Positions 1 to 4,689 are shown, counted from the stretch's first letter. The stretch: 5,218 nt of DNA from JAXGTD01 sp040775095 (GCA_040775095.1 JAXGTD010000197.1:1-5218), one strand, 5' to 3'. Notes: a model not told the origin generated them from the letters alone. Numbers and translations: made by a program.

Positions 1-169
1 CACCCGGTGGACCTGTCGCACCCAGCTCCCCCGGCGCGCCCGGCGGGCCTTCTGCACCAGGGCGCCCGCGCACGCCAAGCCCCGAAACCTCTACCCGAAT
101 TCCACCCTGCTGCGGCACGACATGACCCTCAGTAGGCTCGAGTTGATCGTAAATGACGACATGGCTCAT
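1..169 (-). CDS. Collagen-like tail fibre/adsorption protein, N-terminal part (3' end outside window)
   Basis: The ATG at 169-167 overlaps the TGA of the preceding gene (ATGA), and 56 codons are readable before the window edge. The N-terminal 30 residues, MSHVVIYDQLEPTEGHVVPQ and then QGGIRVEVSG, look like a short virion-anchoring segment. From Gly32 the sequence is a perfect collagen pattern: GVR GRP GAE GPP GAP GEL GAT GPP G, eight Gly-X-Y triplets with proline-rich X/Y positions and no interruption before the edge. Collagen-like triple helices are known as trimeric shafts in phage tail fibres and spikes, so a receptor-binding fibre whose distal tip lies outside the window is the best reading. 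There is no separate ribosome site; coupling to the Ig-like gene is likely. Low complexity and early truncation limit certainty on total length and specificity. Confidence 0.75.
   Translation of the reverse strand, partial: MSHVVIYDQLEPTEGHVVPQQGGIRVEVSGLGVRGRPGAEGPPGAPGELGATGPPG
108..124. repeat. 17-bp perfect direct repeat, copy in the fibre gene
   Basis: Plus-strand TGCTGCGGCACGACATG, identical to 3098-3114. On the minus strand it encodes most of Gly-His-Val-Val-Pro-Gln in the N-terminal anchor of the collagen-like fibre. With one mismatch at position 125 the match extends to position 127. Confidence 0.85.
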
Positions 170-531
170 CGCGTTTGGTCAGCATCGACGAACAACCAGA
201 ACATCGGGGTCGAGCGAACATCGCCGTCGGGAAACGTCAGCTCCAAGTCCGTCGCATAACGCCCGGGCGCGAGGTTTTGCGTCATCGCTGGCGCCACGGA
301 CAAGAACACCTGGCCGGCCGTGTCGCGGTCTTCGACATCCGGCTGCACGAGCAGCGATCCATCCTGCGTGGAGCAGGCGAGCACGACGTCTCCATGGGAG
401 TTGCGTGCCTGCAAACGCGCCAAGCAACCAGTCAGGTCCATGGCAAGGCCCGCATCGTCGAACCACGCAAAGACCAAGGCCAGCGTATCCCCGCGCTGGA
501 GCACAACCGTTTGATGCCGAGGCTCGATCAC
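166..531 (-). CDS. Ig-like phage tail/baseplate-type protein, BppU-N-like (121 aa)
   Basis: The start is GTG at 531; an in-frame TAG lies 8 codons upstream, and there is no ATG between. An AGGGG run is present but about 13 bases away. The product is a compact beta-sandwich type. It has VVLQRGDTLALVFAWFDDAG (9-28), MDLTGCLARLQARNSHGDVV (31-50), VFLSVAPAMTQNLAPGRYAT (75-94), then DLELTFPDGDVRSTPMFWLFV (95-115). The series RGDT, (I/M)DLTGxxARxQxR, L.PG.Y..DLEL..PDG.V and a final F.V is typical of a small Ig-like domain common in phage tail modules, related in pattern to the N-terminal domain of BppU-type baseplate proteins. Its stop overlaps the start of a collagen-like fibre gene (ATGA, 169-166). 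The pairing suggests it anchors or accompanies the fibre at the baseplate; that role is inference. Confidence 0.72.
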   Translation of the reverse strand: MIEPRHQTVVLQRGDTLALVFAWFDDAGLAMDLTGCLARLQARNSHGDVVLACSTQDGSLLVQPDVEDRDTAGQVFLSVAPAMTQNLAPGRYATDLELTFPDGDVRSTPMFWLFVDADQTR

Positions 532-566
532 AGCCGCCGCGTCGCCCCTAGGCTACGCGCGCCGGT

Positions 567-866
567 TCAACCAGCACGCAGGCGCAGGACCGCATACTCG
601 ATGGCGTTGTTGATCAGCGTCGCCCCGGCCGACAGGACGGCCTCGGCGACCTGGGGCGAGTATTCCAGCAACCGATCGCGCACCCACTGCGCCTTCTCGC
701 TGCCCTTGCCGGTGATCGCCTCGGCCAGGACGACCAACTCCTCCACCGCATCGAGCACGATGGCGTCGAGCCAACGCTCCAGCGTCGCGCGCTGCACGGC
801 GAACACGCTGTCGGAACGCAGGCGCTGCAACTGGCTCAGGATCAGACTCAGCATCATGGATTGCAT
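567..866 (-). CDS. Small alpha-helical phage protein (99 aa), function unknown
   Basis: I chose the ATG at 866 because GGAG (877-874) lies 7 bases upstream; the ATG at 887 has no ribosome site. The product is almost entirely helical by appearance: MQSMMLSLILSQLQRLRSDS, a helix with TLERWLDAIVLDAVEELVVL (28-47), the turn ITGKGSEKAQW (51-61), then VRDRLLEYSPQVAEAVLSAG and TLINNAIEYAVLRLRAG. The final part (charged helix, short break, LINxAIExAVxxL) is similar in feel to C-termini of LL-H-type phage holins and related small proteins. However, there is no uninterrupted membrane segment, so I do not call it a holin. It sits between a structural-type gene and the tail Ig-like gene, separated from the former by 65 bases that hold its ribosome site and a small inverted repeat. 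Confidence 0.68.
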   Translation of the reverse strand: MQSMMLSLILSQLQRLRSDSVFAVQRATLERWLDAIVLDAVEELVVLAEAITGKGSEKAQWVRDRLLEYSPQVAEAVLSAGATLINNAIEYAVLRLRAG

Positions 867-873
867 TGGGCTA

Positions 874-877
874 CTCC
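874..877 (-). promoter_or_regulatory. Shine-Dalgarno deciding the start of the 99-aa gene
   Basis: The minus strand reads GGAG, 7 bases, then ATG at 866. It places the start 7 codons inside the longest open frame and sits in one arm of a small inverted repeat. Confidence 0.65.
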
Positions 878-897
878 GTTGAAACAATCAGAAACGG
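876..897. repeat. Small inverted repeat overlapping the ribosome site of the 99-aa gene
   Basis: CCGTT (876-880) and AACGG (893-897) are complementary around a 12-base centre. The arm nearest the gene covers part of GGAG. The stem has only five base pairs, so any control of translation is speculative. Confidence 0.3.
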
Positions 898-931
898 CCA
901 GGTCGGAACCGGGCACACGCCCAGCCTATTG

Positions 932-1558
932 TCACGACCCAAACAGGTCGAACCGACGCAGCACCACCCGGCGCGGGAGCGGCTCGCCGCCGTGAATCGG
1001 GCGATCCGTCGGCAACGTGAGATAACAGAAATACTCGGGGTGGCGACGCCCGGACAAGGCGTAGACGACCCCATCAGGTGGCGCACCAGAGGCCCATGAC
1101 AGGCTGCCATCGCTCGCCACGGACGGGATGGCGCCGCTCATCAACTCCCCATCCCAGATCCACGTCACGGCCGTGATCTGCGACGGCGCAAAGCCGATGA
1201 AGTCGCTCGTGCCGCGCAGGCGCGTCAGCGAGAACGGCTCGGTGCGGTCGGCCATGACCACCCGGTCGAGCTCGCCGATCGCGTAGACAGGCTGATCCGA
1301 TGGGATGACCAGCATGATGTCGCCCGCATCGAGGATCTCCATCGGCGCGTATTTGCGGACGATCTCGCGGCTGACGACGCCCACCACCGAGGCCACGGGC
1401 GCAAACCAGCGCCGCCCGTGGCCGTTGCAATACGGGCACCCTGGCTCGGGCGAGCCCGAGTTCGGGTCGATGCAGGGGCACGTCTCGCTGCGCCGCCAGT
1501 CCAGGTGCTGACCAACTCGGGAGAGCATGCGGTTGAACCGCTTGGCGCTAAGGCGCAT
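932..1558 (-). CDS. Phage protein with zinc-knuckle-like Cys motif, probable virion/neck component (208 aa)
   Basis: The ATG at 1558 overlaps the previous stop by one base (TGATG). The ribosome site is weak, so coupling is likely. Residues 1-25 are basic and helical (MRLSAKRFNRMLSRVGQHLD). Residues 27-48 carry C27-P-C29, 11 residues, then C41-P-Y-C44-N-G-H-G, a CxC/CxxCxGxG arrangement like one half of a DnaJ-type zinc site. The rest is beta-rich: IMLVIPSDQPVYAIGELDRV (81-100), ITAVTWIWDGELMSGAIPSV (128-147), then PPDGVVYALSGRRHPEYF (160-177). The end is a basic, conserved-looking PLPRRVVLRRFDLFGS. There is no signal or membrane segment. I associate this type of protein with phage structural modules rather than a known enzyme. 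A neck or head-closure role fits its position, but the function is unknown. The strong frame and tight junctions make the gene itself secure. Confidence 0.72.
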   Translation of the reverse strand: MRLSAKRFNRMLSRVGQHLDWRRSETCPCIDPNSGSPEPGCPYCNGHGRRWFAPVASVVGVVSREIVRKYAPMEILDAGDIMLVIPSDQPVYAIGELDRVVMADRTEPFSLTRLRGTSDFIGFAPSQITAVTWIWDGELMSGAIPSVASDGSLSWASGAPPDGVVYALSGRRHPEYFCYLTLPTDRPIHGGEPLPRRVVLRRFDLFGS

Positions 1559-1776
1559 CAGTTCAGCACCCAGTGCGGACAGGAGACCGACAGCATGCCG
1601 CCGTCAATAATCTCCACCCCATACTCCGCGAGGGTCTGCCCCGGCGCCGGGAGCGCGTTTGGCAGATGCAGGAGCGGCGTCGGCGCCAAGCTGCACGTCG
1701 TCGTCGCGCACCCCCCCATCGACAGGCATAGACACAGGATGCTTGCCCGCTGACAGCGGCCTGTCGCTGCCCACAC
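1558..1776 (-). CDS. Candidate outer-membrane spanin (Rz1-like lipoprotein), overlapping the holin gene out of frame (about 72 aa)
   Basis: This frame ends with TGA at 1560-1558, sharing one base with the ATG of the next gene (TGATG). It extends 46 bases beyond the holin stop. From a GTG at 1776 the product begins VWAATGRCQRASILCLCLSM and continues GGCATTTC. That gives a short basic n-region (Arg7, Arg10), a hydrophobic core (11-20) and a lipobox-like MGGC with Cys23 as the lipidation site. The mature part, about 50 residues, starts ATTTCSLAPTPLLHLPNALP and is Pro-rich, like Rz1. It would be an outer-membrane lipoprotein completing host lysis. Weak points: no clear ribosome site at the GTG, Met at the -3 lipobox position, no visible inner-membrane spanin partner, and an open frame that extends back to an ATG at 1872 with a long Arg-rich leader I consider less likely. 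Confidence 0.5.
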   Translation of the reverse strand: MWAATGRCQRASILCLCLSMGGCATTTCSLAPTPLLHLPNALPAPGQTLAEYGVEIIDGGMLSVSCPHWVLN

Positions 1777-2020
1777 CCGGGGCAACGCGCCGAGAGATCG
1801 GCCGCGTCGCCTTGACCCGGCCCCACCACGCCAACGCGGCGCCGAGGATGGTGACGGCATCGAGCACCACATCGGTCAGCGCTGCCGAATCGATCTCGAG
1901 CCCGGCCAGTCGCGCAATCTGGGCCAGAAACACGATGATGGCGCCGACGATCGCGCGCGAGAGCCACCAAGGCTTTGCCACCGAGCCATCATCGAAGCCT
2001 GCATCGTCTCGCCCGGTCAT
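1604..2020 (-). CDS. Holin-like membrane protein with unusual hydrophilic C-terminal extension (138 aa)
   Basis: The ATG at 2020 overlaps the endolysin stop by ATGA. A GGTG 5 bases upstream and the A8 run are the only ribosome-site-like features, so coupled translation is likely. After an acidic N-terminus (MTGRDDAGFDDGSVAK) there are two hydrophobic segments. One is at about 19-41 (WLSRAIVGAIIVFLAQIARL) and the other at about 50-67 (VVLDAVTILGAALAWW), joined by a short EIDSA turn. A basic GRVKATRPISRR stretch follows. The KPWxxSRxIxGA start, two helices and GRxKAT end match small phage proteins often annotated as holins. Such proteins usually stop near residue 75-80; here a Gly/Ala/Asp-rich tail continues to 138 and overlaps another gene in a different frame. 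It would permeabilise the inner membrane for the endolysin. The holin call rests on topology and cassette position. Confidence 0.66.
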   Translation of the reverse strand: MTGRDDAGFDDGSVAKPWWLSRAIVGAIIVFLAQIARLAGLEIDSAALTDVVLDAVTILGAALAWWGRVKATRPISRRVAPGVGSDRPLSAGKHPVSMPVDGGVRDDDVQLGADAAPASAKRAPGAGADPRGVWGGDY

Positions 2021-2568
2021 GCTGGCACCGTTTTTTTTGGTGGGTCCCAGCGATGCCCTTTGCCGAGTCCGACCTCACGCTGCTCGCGCACCTTTGCGGC
2101 GGCCTCGCGCTTGGTCACCCGGCCATCGCGGTTAAGGTCCAGGCCACGATTGACGGCGAACGCGCGTGTGCCCGTCTTCCAAAGCACATACTCGAGCGTC
2201 CTGCCCACGGCGCGCGGCCAGAGCACGGTCATGTACATGTCCTCAAGCGTCTTGATGCGGCTCGCGTGCGGGCGAAAATAGCGCTCCACATAGTCGAGCT
2301 GACCCTCTGGCGTCATCGCGGCGAGTGCCTTGGTGCTCGTCCCGAGGGCCTTGGCCGTCGCCGCCATGAACTGGATCAGGCCGGTCGCGCTGGATCGCGG
2401 ATTGCGCACGCTCGGGCTGAACATGCGCCCCGTCTCAAAGGCAATGATCGCCATGAGATCCGATGCCTGGTCCTCGCTCCAGCCCAGGTTCTCGCAGAGC
2501 TGGAAGAGGCGCTCGCGAAACCCCGGGGAGACCTGTCTGCCCCATGCAAGCGGCTTTGTTTGGCGCAT
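2017..2568 (-). CDS. Phage endolysin: lytic transglycosylase/lysozyme-like domain with C-terminal EF-hand loop (183 aa)
   Basis: The start is ATG at 2568 with GGAG (2580-2577) 8 bases upstream, inside the end of the preceding gene. Residues 38-70 carry the lysozyme-like SLT hallmark: LMAIIAFETGRMFSP, with Glu45 as the likely catalytic acid, then ATGLIQFMAAT (61-71), the Gly-Leu-Ile-Gln-Phe motif of goose-type/SLT folds. LAAMTPEGQLDYVERYF (82-98) and DMYMTVLWPRAVG (110-122) continue the domain. Residues 144-155 (DLNRDGRVTKRE) form a canonical EF-hand calcium loop: Asp1, Asn3, Asp5, Gly6, Val8, Glu12. There is no N-terminal signal, so export through the neighbouring holin is expected; the enzyme would cleave peptidoglycan between MurNAc and GlcNAc. 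The next gene overlaps it by ATGA (2020-2017). A virion-associated wall-degrading role is the alternative, but the holin and spanin-like neighbours favour lysis. Confidence 0.82.
   Translation of the reverse strand: MRQTKPLAWGRQVSPGFRERLFQLCENLGWSEDQASDLMAIIAFETGRMFSPSVRNPRSSATGLIQFMAATAKALGTSTKALAAMTPEGQLDYVERYFRPHASRIKTLEDMYMTVLWPRAVGRTLEYVLWKTGTRAFAVNRGLDLNRDGRVTKREAAAKVREQREVGLGKGHRWDPPKKTVPA
2031..2038. repeat. A8/T8 homopolymer at the endolysin-holin junction
   Basis: Eight Ts on the plus strand (eight As in the mRNA) in otherwise GC-rich sequence. In the endolysin frame it reads CCA AAA AAA ACG, which contains the slippery heptamer A-AAA-AAA four codons before the stop and 10 bases before the holin ATG. 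Confidence 0.85.
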
Positions 2569-2570
2569 CG

Positions 2571-2774
2571 TCAGCTCTCCTCATGGCATGCAATCCGACC
2601 CCACGCCATGCGCTCGTCATCGTCGCGCGAGTCAGGGTCCGGATCAGGATCAGGATCAGGGTCGTAGAGGGCGCACTGTGGCCCGCAGTCCAGGTAGGCG
2701 ATGCGCCCGGCGCCGCATTTGTTGAGCGACGCGAGCGTGAAGTGCCGACACGGCGAGAACGGCTGATTTGGCAT
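2571..2774 (-). CDS. Small Cys-rich protein with Asp-Pro repeat (67 aa), unknown function
   Basis: I chose the ATG at 2774 because a G-rich Shine-Dalgarno (GAGGGG, 2789-2784) precedes it by 9 bases. The ATG at 2804, which would add 10 residues, has no ribosome site. The product starts MPNQPFSPCRHFTLASLNKC and has cysteines at 9, 20, 30, 34 and 63, with His at 11 and 64. The CxxxC around 30-34 (LDCGPQC) and the outlying Cys/His residues could bind zinc, but I recognise no named fold. Residues 38-47 are five Asp-Pro pairs, followed by an acidic DSRDDDE stretch, encoded by a hexanucleotide repeat. The TGA stop (2573-2571) is 2 bases before the ATG of the endolysin-like gene, whose ribosome site lies inside this gene, so the two are probably coupled. 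No function is assigned. Confidence 0.68.
   Translation of the reverse strand: MPNQPFSPCRHFTLASLNKCGAGRIAYLDCGPQCALYDPDPDPDPDPDSRDDDERMAWGRIACHEES
2631..2660. repeat. Hexanucleotide tandem repeat coding Asp-Pro
   Basis: Plus strand: five head-to-tail six-base units (GTCAGG, GTCCGG, then ATCAGG three times). The last three are identical. On the minus strand they encode the five Asp-Pro pairs of the small Cys-rich protein. Unit number could change by slippage without breaking the frame. Confidence 0.85.
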
Positions 2775-2783
2775 CGTCGACCA

Positions 2784-2789
2784 CCCCTC
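2784..2789 (-). promoter_or_regulatory. Shine-Dalgarno deciding the start of the 67-aa gene
   Basis: The minus strand reads GAGGGG, then a GTGG-containing 9-base spacer, then ATG at 2774. The upstream ATG at 2804 is preceded by sequence with no purine-rich ribosome site, so the shorter product is favoured. Confidence 0.65.
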
Positions 2790-2811
2790 GGTTGGATGGC
2801 CCATTGTCGTG

Positions 2812-3627
2812 TCACGACGCCCGATCGATCCCGAGCGAGATAGCCTTTGCGATCACCTCGTCGAACACGCCGCGCAGGTCGTCTGCGACGCCCTTGGCGA
2901 GAAACAGTCCAGGACGCGGCGCGACGATCCAGCCAGATGACCACTCGCCCATGACGCGAAAAGTCAGATAGGCGCTGCTCTTGGCCTTGCCGGTCGATGT
3001 GTTCATCCGCACCATGCCGGCGTAGATGTCTGTCGCGTGGTGCGGGGAGCGCTTTGGCGCCAGCCCGGCAGGCAGCCGCTCGCCCCAGGCATAGGAATGC
3101 TGCGGCACGACATGGCCGGTCGCAGAGCGGCGCGTCGCCGGGTTTCGCGAGCCCGGAGCCAACATGGCAGACGCGCGCATCCCCTTTGCCAACGCATAGA
3201 TCGACGGTGGCATCTGCGCGGCGAGCGCCCCCTGTCCGGATGGCGTCGGCACGTTGTGCCGAAACGGGATGATCAGATACTTCTGGCCAGCGTGGGATCC
3301 GGACTTGACCGTTCGCGCGCGCTTGGCCGTCGGCAGGCTCGCCTTCAGGTCGCGCTGCGCCCGTCCGAGCTCGATCTCGCGCGCGAGCCGGTAGTCAGTC
3401 TCGATCTCGGCCGAGAACGGACCTGTCTGGCGCCAGGAAATCGAGTCGACGTAGGCAGACTTCTCAACCCCCCAAAGACGCGCCTTGTATACCGCGCGCT
3501 GCCAGCGCAGCACACCCTCCTGCGCCACCGCACGCACCGCCTGGCCGACGAGCGGCGCCACCTGATGCGTGAGCGCGTCTTTCGCCTGCAGCAGACCAGA
3601 CAGATCGACCTCGAGGCGATAGTGCAT
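2812..3627 (-). CDS. Probable neck/tail-completion virion protein, HK97-gp10-like (271 aa)
   Basis: The ATG at 3627 lies 3 bases after the TAA of the preceding gene (3633-3631). A partial Shine-Dalgarno, GGGA (3637-3634), is upstream, so coupled translation is likely. Residues 1-50 form an amphipathic helix-rich region (LLQAKDALTHQVAPLVGQAV, then VLRWQRAVYKAR). Next come WGVEKSAYVDSISW (52-65), TDYRLAREIELGRAQRDLK (77-95), GQKYLIIPFRHNVPT (114-128) and DIYAGMVRMNTS (200-211). SSAYLTFRVM (217-226) and SSGWIVAPRPGLFLAKGVAD follow. Early helices followed by a 'DSI..W', 'IELGR' and a late 'RPG.FLAK' region recall the gp10/neck-protein class that joins head to tail. The product is longer than typical gp10 proteins, so it may belong to a distinct phage neck family. 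The protein is virion-like with no membrane signal; the role is inferred from sequence pattern and its neighbours. Confidence 0.52.
   Translation of the reverse strand: MHYRLEVDLSGLLQAKDALTHQVAPLVGQAVRAVAQEGVLRWQRAVYKARLWGVEKSAYVDSISWRQTGPFSAEIETDYRLAREIELGRAQRDLKASLPTAKRARTVKSGSHAGQKYLIIPFRHNVPTPSGQGALAAQMPPSIYALAKGMRASAMLAPGSRNPATRRSATGHVVPQHSYAWGERLPAGLAPKRSPHHATDIYAGMVRMNTSTGKAKSSAYLTFRVMGEWSSGWIVAPRPGLFLAKGVADDLRGVFDEVIAKAISLGIDRAS
3098..3114. repeat. 17-bp perfect direct repeat, copy in the 271-aa virion gene
   Basis: Identical to 108-124 in the same orientation. In the 271-aa neck-like protein it encodes the same Gly-His-Val-Val-Pro-Gln peptide (residues 171-176), with the same codons except a silent Gly wobble. 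Confidence 0.85.
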
Positions 3628-3630
3628 GCG

Positions 3631-4398
3631 TTATCCCAGCACGCAGAAGCGCACGCCTTGGATCGCGTCGCGCAGGTCGTTGATCCGGTCCTCGATGCCG
3701 TCGTGCCACTCTTGCACGTCGATCGATGCCGACTCAGAGAGGCCATCCGCCGAGATCGACCCGGACTGCGGAAGGAACGCGGCCTGCAGGATCTTGAGCA
3801 CGCAGGTCTTCTTGATCACATCGAGCAGGTCGGGGTAGTCGCGCTCGATGTTCTGCAGGCCCGCGCGATAGCGCACCTGGATCATCATCGGCACGCTGGT
3901 GCCGCCCCCGAGCGCCTGGAGCATGTAGGCGGACAGCGGCGCGGCGAACGCCTGGGATCCCGGTACGAGCTGGATATGCCCGTACTTGCGGTCGACGCGG
4001 ATCCACGCATGGGGGATCTCGAACAGCGTCGAGCTCTGCCCGGGGTAGGCGAAGCGGATCGAGCTCACCGAGACGATCGGCCTCTGCCGGGTCACGAAGA
4101 AGCCCCAGCTCCCGCCGCGAAACAGGGGCGGCTCGTAGTCGTAGGCAGGCTCGAGCGCGTAGGGCTCATTGGCCGCCTCCAGTGCATCGATCTCCGCCTG
4201 TGGCGCGCCCTCGGGGATGATGGTGGTTGGCGTGAGAAACACGCGCAGCTTGCGCTGCACCTCGGCCTGCGCTGCCAAGAGTTTGTTCGCGAGCATGTGG
4301 ATATCGACGCTCGACAGGTCGATCACGCCCGCCAGCGCCTCGCCATAGGCAGCGGCCAGCTCTTCGGCCGCCAGCAATGGGTCAGGGAACACGCTCAT
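3631..4398 (-). CDS. Probable head-tail connector/neck protein (255 aa)
   Basis: The start is ATG at 4398 with GGAG (4408-4405) 6 bases upstream, immediately after the terminator. The product is soluble, with no signal or membrane segment. Residues 1-55 are helical (PLLAAEELAAAYGEALAGVI, then NKLLAAQAEVQRKLRVFL). Residues 92-118 read LFRGGSWGFFVTRQRPIVSV followed by SSIRFAYPG. Residues 127-145 contain EIPHAWIRVDRKYGHIQLVP, and 171-188 contain MMIQVRYRAGLQNIERDYPD. The C-terminal third is helical and ends in IEDRINDLRDAIQGVRFCVLG-like sequence. This layout, a helical start, a beta domain with an IPxxWIRxDxKYGxIQLVP-type motif and a helical end, matches a conserved phage neck/connector-type protein I associate with the region just after the capsid gene. 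Position after the capsid gene and before a gp10-like gene supports head completion. The exact role (adaptor, portal-proximal or neck) is inference. Confidence 0.55.
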   Translation of the reverse strand: MSVFPDPLLAAEELAAAYGEALAGVIDLSSVDIHMLANKLLAAQAEVQRKLRVFLTPTTIIPEGAPQAEIDALEAANEPYALEPAYDYEPPLFRGGSWGFFVTRQRPIVSVSSIRFAYPGQSSTLFEIPHAWIRVDRKYGHIQLVPGSQAFAAPLSAYMLQALGGGTSVPMMIQVRYRAGLQNIERDYPDLLDVIKKTCVLKILQAAFLPQSGSISADGLSESASIDVQEWHDGIEDRINDLRDAIQGVRFCVLG

Positions 4399-4414
4399 GT
4401 ATCGCTCCGGGCAG

Positions 4415-4442
4415 AAAAAAGGCGCCGGGACGCGGCGCCTTT
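4415..4442 (-). terminator. Rho-independent terminator closing the capsid block
   Basis: On the minus strand, AAAGGCGCCG (4442-4433), a 5-base loop CGTCC (4432-4428) and CGGCGCCTTT (4427-4418) form a perfect 10-bp stem. The T run continues to six Ts (4420-4415). It lies 40 bases after the stop of the 68-aa gene and ends 16 bases before the ATG of the next gene. It should end or attenuate the abundant capsid transcript while the neck genes are read through or driven from elsewhere. On the plus strand the same stem is followed by only three Ts, so minus-strand action is favoured. Confidence 0.88.
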
Positions 4443-4482
4443 GCTGTCGTCATCGGCGCCGACCGAGGCCGGCGCTTCCGGC

Positions 4483-4689
4483 TCAGCCGTTCGTCTCGGG
4501 GGCGCCAGCGTCGCGGGGCTTTCTGGCTGTTTTCGGCCGCGACTGCGCGGCCTCGTACCCGGGGATGCGCAGGAATGCCTGCGCCGCCTCGTCCCCCAAG
4601 TCATCGGACAGCATCCCACCGTCTGCCGCCTCGAAGGCGACGCCGCTGATTCGATCGCTCGCGTTCGGCAACTTACACAGTACCCGCAT
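4483..4689 (-). CDS. Small conserved-type phage protein downstream of the capsid gene (68 aa), function unknown
   Basis: I chose the ATG at 4689 because a strong Shine-Dalgarno, GGGAGG (4700-4695), sits 5 bases upstream. The longer reading from 4722 would begin inside the capsid gene without a ribosome site. The gene starts 14 bases after the capsid stop. The product is 68 residues: MRVLCKLPNASDRISGVAFE, an acidic middle (LSDDLGDEAAQAF), the motif FLRIPGYE at 39-46, then a basic, Pro/Ala-rich tail (QSRPKTARKPRDAGAPETNG). There is no signal peptide or membrane segment. Small proteins with a FLxIPGYE-like motif next to head genes are something I associate with phage morphogenesis modules, but no specific role is established here. 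It is the last gene before the terminator, so it is probably cotranscribed with the capsid gene. A head accessory role is inference. Confidence 0.72.
   Translation of the reverse strand: MRVLCKLPNASDRISGVAFEAADGGMLSDDLGDEAAQAFLRIPGYEAAQSRPKTARKPRDAGAPETNG

Noticed and set aside
175..882. 235-codon plus-strand open frame
   Set aside because: It runs antisense to the Ig-like and 99-aa genes, both of which have coherent protein patterns and good junctions. Its own product is Arg/Ser-rich and lacks recognisable motifs.
903..921. GGGC-GTGT-GCCC hairpin as a terminator after the 208-aa gene
   Set aside because: The stem is only 4-6 bp and no T run follows, so termination is not supported.
1563..1970. 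Third minus-strand frame across the holin region (135 codons)
   Set aside because: It has an Arg/Cys-rich composition, no ribosome site and no signal. The holin frame and the spanin-like frame explain the region better.
1975..2667. Plus-strand open frame ending in a Ser-Gly repeat
   Set aside because: The Ser-Gly tail is only the complement of the Asp-Pro repeat, and the rest is antisense to the clear endolysin gene.
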